A stretch of 38,209 nt of DNA from NCBI GenBank assembly GCA_902788975.1, contig CADAMI010000004.1:1-38209 (forward strand), read 5' to 3'. Source of the DNA: an uncultured Erysipelotrichaceae bacterium (lineage in GTDB: Bacteria; Bacillota_I; Bacilli_A; RF39; UBA660). The position numbers and the translations under genes were made by a program. The notes under the pieces were generated by a model that was not told the DNA's origin, did no database searches, and was given only the letters and a program-made list of their open reading frames with translations. Of this stretch, positions 31,908-38,209 are shown one piece after another (position 1 is the first letter of the stretch; the number at the start of each line of letters is the position of its first letter).

Positions 31908-32633
31908 CTACTTATTATTAACTTTTTCTAAAAAACTTTTAAGTCTTTCATCTTTAGGTTTATCAAATATTAATTTGCTATCTCCTTCTTCAACAATTTT
32001 TCCATCATCTATAAATACCACTTTAGTACAGAAATTTTTAATAAAATTAAGTTCATGTGAAACAATAATCATGGTCATACCATTATCAGCTAATTTACGC
32101 ATCAAATTAGTTACTTCACCAATCATTTCTGGATCAAGAGCACTCGTTGGTTCATCAAAAAGAATTATTTCTGGTTTCATAATTAATGTTCTAATAATAG
32201 CAACTCTTTGCTTTTGCCCACCTGATATTTGATTTGGATAACTATTAGCAATATCCTCTAAATCAATCTCTTTAAGTAGTCTTAAAGCTTCTTTTTTTGC
32301 TTCATCTGCCTTCATTAATTTATTCATAACTGGAGCAAGAGTAATATTTTCAAGAACTGTCATATGGTTAAATAAATTAAATTGTTGAAACACCATTCCT
32401 ATTTTTTTTCTAACATCAAGTAAATGTTTGCTTCCAATAATATTTTTTTCATTAAATATTATTTCTCCACTATCAGATGTTTCTAATCCATTAATGCATC
32501 TTAATAACGTTGATTTACCACAGCCACTCGGTCCAATAATACCAATAATATCCCCTTTATTAACGTTTAAAGATATCCCTTTTAATACAACTTTATTACC
32601 AAAAGTTTTCTTAATATTCTTAATTGTTAGCAT
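31908..32633 (-). CDS. glnQ: Amino-acid ABC transporter ATP-binding protein
   Basis: A 241-residue polar-amino-acid ABC ATPase. Walker A GPSGCGKST (residues 34-42), Q-loop VFQQFNLFNH, signature ISGGQKQRVAI, Walker B ILFDEPTSALDPE and switch His VSHE are all intact. It overlaps the permease gene by 14 bases. Best named GlnQ-like; the substrate (glutamine, arginine, cystine or other) cannot be read from the sequence. Confidence 0.93.
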   Translation of the reverse strand: MLTIKNIKKTFGNKVVLKGISLNVNKGDIIGIIGPSGCGKSTLLRCINGLETSDSGEIIFNEKNIIGSKHLLDVRKKIGMVFQQFNLFNHMTVLENITLAPVMNKLMKADEAKKEALRLLKEIDLEDIANSYPNQISGGQKQRVAIIRTLIMKPEIILFDEPTSALDPEMIGEVTNLMRKLADNGMTMIIVSHELNFIKNFCTKVVFIDDGKIVEEGDSKLIFDKPKDERLKSFLEKVNNK

Positions 32634-34035
32634 TATTTAACCTCACTTCCATTAAATTTATAAGTCTACTTAATAATAAAGTAATAATTAAATAAATAAT
32701 TGCAATTAATATAAGTGGAAAGAAATAATCATATGTTCTTGATGCAATAATATCAGAAGCTTTGGTTAATTCAACAATACCTATGTAAGCACCAATTGAT
32801 GTTTCCTTAACTAAAGTAATAAATTCATTTCCTAAAGCAGGTAAAATATTATGAACAGATTGTGGTAAAATTATTTTTCCAACTACCTGTTTATAACTTA
32901 ATCCTAAAGCATACCCAGCTTCCCATTGCCCTTTATCGATTGAATTAAATCCGGATCTAATAATTTCAGCCACATATGCCCCACTATTTATTCCAAAGGC
33001 TACAATTCCCACTAATACAATATTAATATTAGTTTGTTTAAATATAACATAATAAATAATCATTAATTGAAGAGTTGAAGGTGTTCCTCTAATAACAGTA
33101 ACATATGCCTTAGATAATAAATTTAAAATTTTAAATTTTCCAGTATTTAAATAAACATTATTAGATATAGCAGCTAATAATCCTAAAACAATTCCAATAA
33201 TAACTGCACCTAATGCAATTAGCAATGTATTTTTTAATCCTTCTAAAATAAACTTATATCTTCCATCATAAATGACGCTTTTATAAAAACGATTAATTAA
33301 CCCATTATCACCTTTAACATCATTAACCCCCATATGATTTAGTAAATAATTATCAATTTCATTATTTGCCTTAAGTTTGTTAATAACAAAATTAGCTGCT
33401 TCTAATAGTTCAGGATTATCTTTGGCAATAACCATCCCATAACTATCTGTTAGTACTGGTTCTTCCATAATAACCATTTCACTTGTTACTAACTTTGTTG
33501 CAGGTACTTCATCCATTACAACAGCATCAACTTTTGAATCCTTCAAATCTTGAATAGCTGCTAAAAACTTCTTTTCTCTTACTAATTCAATATCAGGATA
33601 ATTACTTGTAATATAATCATCGGCAACTGAACCAAGTTGAACAGCTACTTTCTTTTTATTTAGACCATTAATATCATAAAAATATCCATCTTTTCTAACA
33701 ATGATAACCTGTTTAGATTCAGCATAACTATTAGTAAAATTAACTTCTCTTTCACGTTCTTCAGTATAACTAATGCCTGCTGCTCCAATATCGCTCTTTC
33801 CTGTCTTAACTTCGCTTATAATCGAATCAAAAGCTACATCTTTAATAACAAGTTCTCTATTTAAATATTTGGCTATTTCTCTAGCAATATCAATATCAAC
33901 ACCAACTATTTGTCCATTTGAATAATATTCGTAAGGAGCAAAACCTGCTTCCGTAACTAAAACCAATTTTTCTTTTTCACGACCACAACCAGTAAGTAAA
34001 AAAACACTAAAAATTAACAAAACAAACTTCTTCAT
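32620..34035 (-). CDS. glnP: Fused amino-acid binding lipoprotein and ABC permease
   Basis: A 471-residue fusion. A lipoprotein signal (MKKFVLLIFSVFLLTGCG, Cys17) anchors a substrate-binding domain of the SBP_bac_3 type (VTEAGFAPYEYYSNGQIVGVDIDIAREIA, then GKSDIGAAGISYTEEREREVNFT). From about residue 250 there follows a permease domain with several membrane helices and the EAA-like loop (EAGYALGLSYKQVVGKIILPQ). Such SBP-permease fusions occur in lactic acid bacteria (GlnPQ). The start at 34035 has GAGGT; an upstream extension of 15 residues has no ribosome site. It precedes glnQ in a two-gene operon. Confidence 0.94.
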   Translation of the reverse strand: MKKFVLLIFSVFLLTGCGREKEKLVLVTEAGFAPYEYYSNGQIVGVDIDIAREIAKYLNRELVIKDVAFDSIISEVKTGKSDIGAAGISYTEEREREVNFTNSYAESKQVIIVRKDGYFYDINGLNKKKVAVQLGSVADDYITSNYPDIELVREKKFLAAIQDLKDSKVDAVVMDEVPATKLVTSEMVIMEEPVLTDSYGMVIAKDNPELLEAANFVINKLKANNEIDNYLLNHMGVNDVKGDNGLINRFYKSVIYDGRYKFILEGLKNTLLIALGAVIIGIVLGLLAAISNNVYLNTGKFKILNLLSKAYVTVIRGTPSTLQLMIIYYVIFKQTNINIVLVGIVAFGINSGAYVAEIIRSGFNSIDKGQWEAGYALGLSYKQVVGKIILPQSVHNILPALGNEFITLVKETSIGAYIGIVELTKASDIIASRTYDYFFPLILIAIIYLIITLLLSRLINLMEVRLNNANN

Positions 34036-34069
34036 ATTATACCTCAATATTATAATAACATAATCAAAA

Positions 34070-34093
34070 GAAAAAAGCACAAAAAATGTGCTT
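34070..34093 (-). terminator. Terminator after arcD
   Basis: A perfect 7-bp stem AAGCACA (34075-34081) / TGTGCTT (34087-34093) with a U-run on the minus strand, a few bases after the arcD stop codon. Confidence 0.8.
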
Positions 34094-34099
34094 ATTTTT

Positions 34100-35590
34100 T
34101 TATAAAAGAATCATTGCTAATGTAAGAATAACAATATTTACAAGAGCTATACATAGAATAACTTTACCTACCCATTTTAACCAAGTAGTATATTCAACTT
34201 TTGCAAGTTCAAGTCCACCCATAATAGCTCCGCATGTTGGCGTAAATAAATTAACAAGTCCGTTAGCAGCAACCATTTCCATAATAGTTACTTCAACAGA
34301 ATATCCAACATTACTTGCAAGTGGTCCCATAATAGGTGTAGATAATGTTGCAAGTCCACTAGATGATGGAACTAAAACAGATAAACCTGTATGTAGAATA
34401 TAGTTAAGTGGAGCAAATACTCCTTTAGGAACACTACTCAATCCTCTTGCAGCATTGAAGATAATATAATTATCTAAATGCGTTTGTGTCATTAAAACAG
34501 AAGCACCTCTAGCAATTGCTATTACAAGGATAACACCAACCATATCATCGGCACCATCTATAAATGTGTCAACAAGTTCATGTTCACTCATTCCGTTAAC
34601 GACACCAATTATAATTGTCATAATTAAGAACCATAGAGTTGATTCTTGGAAATACCATTCACCTAAAGGTAAACCAGTAAGTGTAGAGAAAATTTTACCA
34701 TTTTCAAATGCTGTTACTCCAAAACTTCCCCAAGGAATAAATCCAATTATCATAATTACAAATGTAAGTAAGAATAATACAAGAGTAACTTTTTGCTTTC
34801 CAGATAATTTAGCAACTTTTTTGCTTTCTCCTTCTTTTGGAGCATAAGTTTCTTCCATTGCTTTTTGTTCTTGAAGTGACAAGAATGTTGATCCTTTCTT
34901 AGCAATAACTTTCTTAGCATAAGAAACAACAAACAACATAGAAATTAGATATGTACTTAACCATAGCACAACGCCAAGTCCAATAATAACACCTTGGTTT
35001 ACAGCCATTCCTGCAGGTAGAGCATCAATTGCCGCTCCAACAGCAAATGGATTAATAGTTGATCCTAATACTCCAGATCCAGCACCAAGTAAAACGACAG
35101 CTGATGCAACAATTGTATCCATTCCAGCAGCAACCATTGCTACACTAAGTAATGCATAGAAACCAACTGTTTCTTCTAACATACCATAAGTAGTTCCACC
35201 AATTGAGAAAATAAACATTAATATAGGAATTAAAATTAATTCTTTTCCTTTTAATTTTTTGATTAAAACCTCAATTCCAGTTTCAAGTGCTCCAGTTTTA
35301 GTTACAACCTTTAAAAATGCCCCTAAAATAAGAACGAATAAGCAAATATCAATTGCATCTGCAAATCCTAAAATTGGTGCTAATAATGTTTGCGATAGTG
35401 TTGCACCAATAACACCACTACCATCAATCAAAGTCTCACCATCAAATTGAGCGGCTGGTAAAAAATGAGTAATTATAGCAAGTACGCATGTCAAAATCAA
35501 AATGATAGTAAAAGCAGACAACGTAAGTGATCTTTTTTGGTTTTTCTTACGTGATGCGCTTTTTCTGGCTTGTTTTTCAGAAACTTCCAT
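34100..35590 (-). CDS. arcD: YfcC-family (arginine/ornithine-type) antiporter
   Basis: A 496-residue membrane carrier with a basic N-terminus and about 11-12 hydrophobic segments. The hallmark GGTTYGMLEETVGFYALL and GSGVLGSTINPFAVGAAID, and a late VLVPSSSGLATLSTPIMGPL, are typical of the YfcC/DcuC-like family (C4-dicarboxylate/amino-acid carriers), some members of which are the arginine:ornithine exchangers of streptococci. It follows arcA and arcB on the same strand, which supports arginine-ornithine exchange. GGGAGG lies about 11 bases before the ATG. Confidence 0.88.
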   Translation of the reverse strand: MEVSEKQARKSASRKKNQKRSLTLSAFTIILILTCVLAIITHFLPAAQFDGETLIDGSGVIGATLSQTLLAPILGFADAIDICLFVLILGAFLKVVTKTGALETGIEVLIKKLKGKELILIPILMFIFSIGGTTYGMLEETVGFYALLSVAMVAAGMDTIVASAVVLLGAGSGVLGSTINPFAVGAAIDALPAGMAVNQGVIIGLGVVLWLSTYLISMLFVVSYAKKVIAKKGSTFLSLQEQKAMEETYAPKEGESKKVAKLSGKQKVTLVLFLLTFVIMIIGFIPWGSFGVTAFENGKIFSTLTGLPLGEWYFQESTLWFLIMTIIIGVVNGMSEHELVDTFIDGADDMVGVILVIAIARGASVLMTQTHLDNYIIFNAARGLSSVPKGVFAPLNYILHTGLSVLVPSSSGLATLSTPIMGPLASNVGYSVEVTIMEMVAANGLVNLFTPTCGAIMGGLELAKVEYTTWLKWVGKVILCIALVNIVILTLAMILL

Positions 35591-35624
35591 TCTTTTTTAA
35601 CTCCTCCCTTTTAGTTTCTTTATC

Positions 35625-35645
35625 AAAAACAATTAAATAATTGTT
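35625..35645 (-). terminator. Weak hairpin between arcB and arcD
   Basis: A 7-bp stem AACAATT (35628-35634) / AATTGTT (35639-35645) followed by UUU on the minus strand, in the 66-base gap between arcB and arcD. It may partly terminate transcription and lower arcD relative to arcAB. Confidence 0.4.
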
Positions 35646-35656
35646 CTTAACCAAAT

Positions 35657-36652
35657 TTAAATTTTCTTAAGTGTTTCTAACATTACCGCTTTAATAGTAT
35701 GTAACCTATTTTCAGCTTCTTCAAAAACTCTTGATTGAGTTGATTCAAAAACTTCATCAGTTACTTCCATCTCAGTAAGGCCAAATTTTTCATATATTTC
35801 TTTACCAATCGTTGTATCTATATTATGAAAAGATGGTAAGCAATGTAAGAAAATTGCCCTTGGACTAGCATTTTCAAGAACTTTCTTGTTAACTTGATAA
35901 TCCTTTAATAAATTAATTCGACTCTCCCAAAGTTCCATCGGCTCTCCCATAGATACCCAGACATCGGTATATAACACATCAACATCTTTAGTAGCCTTCA
36001 TTATATCAGTTTCTAAAGTTATTGAGCCACCAGTTTCTTTACAGATTTCCATACATTCATTCACTAATTTTTCATCTGGGAATAAATCCTTTGGTGCTGC
36101 ACACACAAAATTCATTCCTAATTTTGAACATACGACCATTAAAGAATTGCCAACATTGTTTCTTGCATCTCCACAAAAACATAAAGTAATACCCTTTAGA
36201 GTTCCAAATTCTTCTTGAATAGTTAGGACATCGGCAAGCATTTGTGTCGGATGAAATTCATTTGTAAGACCATTCCAAACAGGAACACTGGAATATTTAG
36301 CTAAATCTTCAACAATCGTTTGATCAAATCCACGGTATTCAATACCATCATACATCCTACATAAAACTCTAGCGGTATCAGCAATCGTTTCTTTTTTTCC
36401 AAGTTGTGAACCCGTTGGTCCAATATATGTTGCTTGCATTCCAAGATCAACAGCTCCTGCTTCAAAAGCGCATCTTGTTCTAGTCGAATCTTTTTCAAAT
36501 ATTAAAGCTACTTGTTTTCCTTTTAAATATCTATGTGATTCATTATTACGTTTTTGCTTCTTTAATGTAGCAGCAACCTTTAATAAATGTTCTATTTCCT
36601 TTGGTGTAAAATCAAGTAACTTTAAAAAGTCTCTTCCTCTTAAATCTACCAT
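35657..36652 (-). CDS. arcB: Ornithine carbamoyltransferase
   Basis: A 331-residue OTCase converting citrulline and phosphate to ornithine and carbamoyl phosphate in the catabolic direction. The carbamoyl-phosphate loop STRTR (residues 56-60), [19 protein letters not shown] and HCLP (about 271) are intact. It overlaps arcA by seven bases, so catabolic arcB is a better name than biosynthetic argF. Confidence 0.95.
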   Translation of the reverse strand: MVDLRGRDFLKLLDFTPKEIEHLLKVAATLKKQKRNNESHRYLKGKQVALIFEKDSTRTRCAFEAGAVDLGMQATYIGPTGSQLGKKETIADTARVLCRMYDGIEYRGFDQTIVEDLAKYSSVPVWNGLTNEFHPTQMLADVLTIQEEFGTLKGITLCFCGDARNNVGNSLMVVCSKLGMNFVCAAPKDLFPDEKLVNECMEICKETGGSITLETDIMKATKDVDVLYTDVWVSMGEPMELWESRINLLKDYQVNKKVLENASPRAIFLHCLPSFHNIDTTIGKEIYEKFGLTEMEVTDEVFESTQSRVFEEAENRLHTIKAVMLETLKKI

Positions 36653-37893
36653 TCTACATCATCCCTAACAAGAGGCATACTCATACACCTTGGACCCCCT
36701 CTACCACGAGATAGCTCTGCTCCATGTATTTCAATTACATTGATTCCTTCTTTTCTAAGAACATCATTTGTAACATTATTCCTATCATATACGACTACAG
36801 TACCAGGAGCAATACACAAAGTATTTGAGCCATCGTTCCATTGTTCTCTTTCGGCTCCAACCTTATCACCACCAGCACAAGGAATTAACTTAACTGGATG
36901 ATTTAAATATTTTGATAAAATTTCATCAAGCGGTGCATTAATTTCTTTAACATTTAAATCCTCAAATGTTTCTGGATCAAATCCCTCAGTAATTTCAAAT
37001 ACTTGAAGTGTTCCCATTATTCCAGGGTGATAAGTAAATGTATATTTATCAATTTGTGTAAATACCGTATCCAAATGCATAAAAGCACGACTAGATGGAA
37101 TATTAAATGCTAAAATTGTATCTATTTTACAATCTGGATCCTTAAAATAGTTTTTAGCTAATTGATCAATTGCTTCTGGTTGTGTTCTTTGTGAAATACC
37201 AATAGCAACAATATGATCATTAATATTTAATAAGTCACCACCTTCAGTATGCCAATCATAATCCCTATTATAATATAAATTAGTATCTTTATAATCTGGA
37301 TGATACTTAAAAATATATTCTGCATAAATAGTTTCCCTATTTCTTGTTACGGAATACATTCTATGTAAATCTATTCCTTCACCTACACTTGCAAAATTAT
37401 CTCTCGTAAAATATAAATTAGGCATTGGATCAGCAATAAACATATCTGGAGTATTAATTAAATCAACTAATGATTTTTCAACTTCTCTTTTGTTTTCAGG
37501 AATATCACCTACTTGTATTCCTTCCATTGTTTTTAAAACTAATTCTTTTGGATCTTTAATAGCCATTAAATATTCTTCAACTAAAGTCTTATATTTAATT
37601 GTATTAATTCCAGCCTCTTTCATAAATTGTCTGATAAATTTAGTTTTAATATTAGTATTTAATGATAAAACTTCAGCCATTAAATCTTCAAGATAAACGA
37701 CTTCAACTCCATTATCCCTTAGTGCTTTTGCAAACGCATCATGTTCTTTTTGCGCATCAGGTAAAAATGGAATATCATCAAATAATAATCTACTAAGTGT
37801 ATCAGGCGTTAAATTTAGTAATTCATTACCAGGTCTATGTAATAAGACCCTCTTTAATTTTCCTATTTCACTTGTTACGTGAATATTACTCAT
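36646..37893 (-). CDS. arcA: Arginine deiminase
   Basis: A 415-residue arginine deiminase hydrolysing arginine to citrulline and ammonia, the first step of the pathway. [26 protein letters not shown], the GGDK region and the catalytic Cys403 in [13 protein letters not shown] are present. AAGGAGG before the ATG and an extended -10 promoter upstream make this the first gene of arcA-arcB-arcD. No carbamate kinase (arcC) is in the cluster. Confidence 0.97.
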   Translation of the reverse strand: MSNIHVTSEIGKLKRVLLHRPGNELLNLTPDTLSRLLFDDIPFLPDAQKEHDAFAKALRDNGVEVVYLEDLMAEVLSLNTNIKTKFIRQFMKEAGINTIKYKTLVEEYLMAIKDPKELVLKTMEGIQVGDIPENKREVEKSLVDLINTPDMFIADPMPNLYFTRDNFASVGEGIDLHRMYSVTRNRETIYAEYIFKYHPDYKDTNLYYNRDYDWHTEGGDLLNINDHIVAIGISQRTQPEAIDQLAKNYFKDPDCKIDTILAFNIPSSRAFMHLDTVFTQIDKYTFTYHPGIMGTLQVFEITEGFDPETFEDLNVKEINAPLDEILSKYLNHPVKLIPCAGGDKVGAEREQWNDGSNTLCIAPGTVVVYDRNNVTNDVLRKEGINVIEIHGAELSRGRGGPRCMSMPLVRDDVEW

Positions 37894-37918
37894 TCAAACT
37901 CCTCCTTATTCTAAAAAT

Positions 37919-37927
37919 ATTATAACA
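37919..37927 (-). promoter_or_regulatory. arcA extended -10 promoter
   Basis: TGTTATAAT on the minus strand is a full extended -10, 26 bases before arcA. The -35 is poor. No ArgR or CRE operator was recognised with confidence. Confidence 0.55.
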
Positions 37928-37947
37928 TATAAACTAATAAAAGAAAA

Positions 37948-37973
37948 CAAAAAAAGAACTTAATTTAAGTTCT
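37948..37973 (-). terminator. tRNA-Arg terminator
   Basis: The palindrome AGAACTTAA-T-TTAAGTTCT (37955-37973) with a long U-run on the minus strand, 12 bases after the tRNA 3' end. Confidence 0.8.
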
Positions 37974-37985
37974 CAATATTCATAG

Positions 37986-38062
37986 TGGCGCGCCCATAGG
38001 GATTCGAACCCCAAACCTTTTGGTCCGTAGCCAAACGCTCTATCCAATTGAGCTATGGGCGC
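37986..38062 (-). tRNA. tRNA-Arg(ACG)
   Basis: A 77-base cloverleaf on the minus strand: acceptor GCGCCCA/TGGGCGC, D-arm with AGCTCAATTGGATAGAGC, anticodon stem TTTGG/CCAAA around loop CTACGGA (anticodon ACG, Arg CGN), and T-loop GGTTCGAATCC. CCA is encoded. Confidence 0.96.
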
Positions 38063-38068
38063 ATTTCC

Positions 38069-38097
38069 AAAAAGGTATTCATATTATATACCTTTTT
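38069..38097 (-). terminator. Terminator of the gene at the right edge
   Basis: A perfect 10-bp stem AAAAAGGTAT (38069-38078) / ATACCTTTTT (38088-38097), A/U-rich at the base, between the stop of the edge gene and the tRNA. Confidence 0.65.
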
Positions 38098-38113
38098 TTC
38101 TAAAAAGTAAAGT

Positions 38114-38209
38114 TTATAATTCAAGTTTTACATCTTTACCAGTTAATTTTATTTGTCTATACTTAACCCCACATGTATCAAATAATCTTTTTGAAGCAAT
38201 TACTCCATC
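38114..38209 (-). CDS. C-terminal end of an unidentified gene
   Basis: An open frame enters from the right edge and ends at TAA 38114-38116. The 31 visible residues begin DGVIASKRLFDTCGVKYRQI and end KDVKLEL. It is followed directly by a terminator, which supports it as a real gene end. Too short to assign. Confidence 0.5.
   Translation of the reverse strand, partial: DGVIASKRLFDTCGVKYRQIKLTGKDVKLEL

Noticed and set aside
34086-34403. 105-residue plus-strand ORF opposite arcD
   Set aside because: Antisense to the arcD C-terminal coding region and starts in the terminator; no independent support.
1-38209. CRISPR arrays or insertion sequences
   Set aside because: No regularly spaced repeats with spacers and no transposase or terminal inverted repeats were seen apart from the serine-recombinase element.

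Overview
The window comes from a very AT-rich, anaerobic Gram-positive bacterium (Bacillota; probably Bacilli/Erysipelotrichia-like or a related gut lineage, not pinned further). This rests on the low-GC codon use, strong AGGAGG-type ribosome sites, the mrnC-rlmB-sigH and rimP-nusA-ylxR-infB-rbfA-nrnA-truB gene orders, a pyruvate:ferredoxin oxidoreductase, an arginine deiminase cluster, and two sporulation-linked genes (a sigH-type sigma factor and the start of spoIVA).

Positions 1 to about 10,026 are an integrative and mobilizable element whose left end lies outside the window. From left to right it holds a large serine recombinase (partial), an OB-fold SSB-like protein, a plasmid-like replication/regulation block (two winged-helix proteins, a short tandem AT repeat, a structured leader RNA ending in an intrinsic terminator), a divergent XRE-repressor switch, a small membrane protein, a decayed gene, a small lipoprotein, a hairpin-rich cis region containing a pMV158-type oriT (nick motif TAGTGTG/TTA), a 712-residue coiled-coil/LRR protein, a MobV relaxase and a divergent endonuclease III-like Fe-S protein. 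The element sits inside spoIVA: codons 1-121 are intact at 10,389-10,027 and then run into element DNA. The rest of spoIVA should lie beyond the left edge. This arrangement recalls skin-type elements that are excised during sporulation, but excision here is only a hypothesis.

From about 10.4 kb to the right edge the DNA is ordinary chromosome, almost all on the minus strand. It comprises a membrane-anchored protein, uvrA, the operon mrnC / rhodanese lipoprotein / rlmB / sigH, nifJ, a lipoprotein, asnS, ssb with a small XRE regulator, sufB translationally coupled to a cell-wall amidase, the transcription-translation operon rimP (short)-nusA-ylxR-infB-unknown-rbfA-nrnA-truB, an amino-acid ABC transporter with fused binding protein and permease (glnHP) plus its ATPase (glnQ), the arginine deiminase genes arcA-arcB-arcD without arcC, tRNA-Arg(ACG) and the end of an unidentified gene.

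Functionally, pyruvate oxidation by NifJ and arginine catabolism by ArcA/ArcB/ArcD give an anaerobic energy metabolism. The nusA-infB operon supplies general gene-expression factors. The left element is the accessory part of the window and holds most of the unexplained features: the RNA, the cis hairpins, the degenerate glycosylase and the LRR protein.
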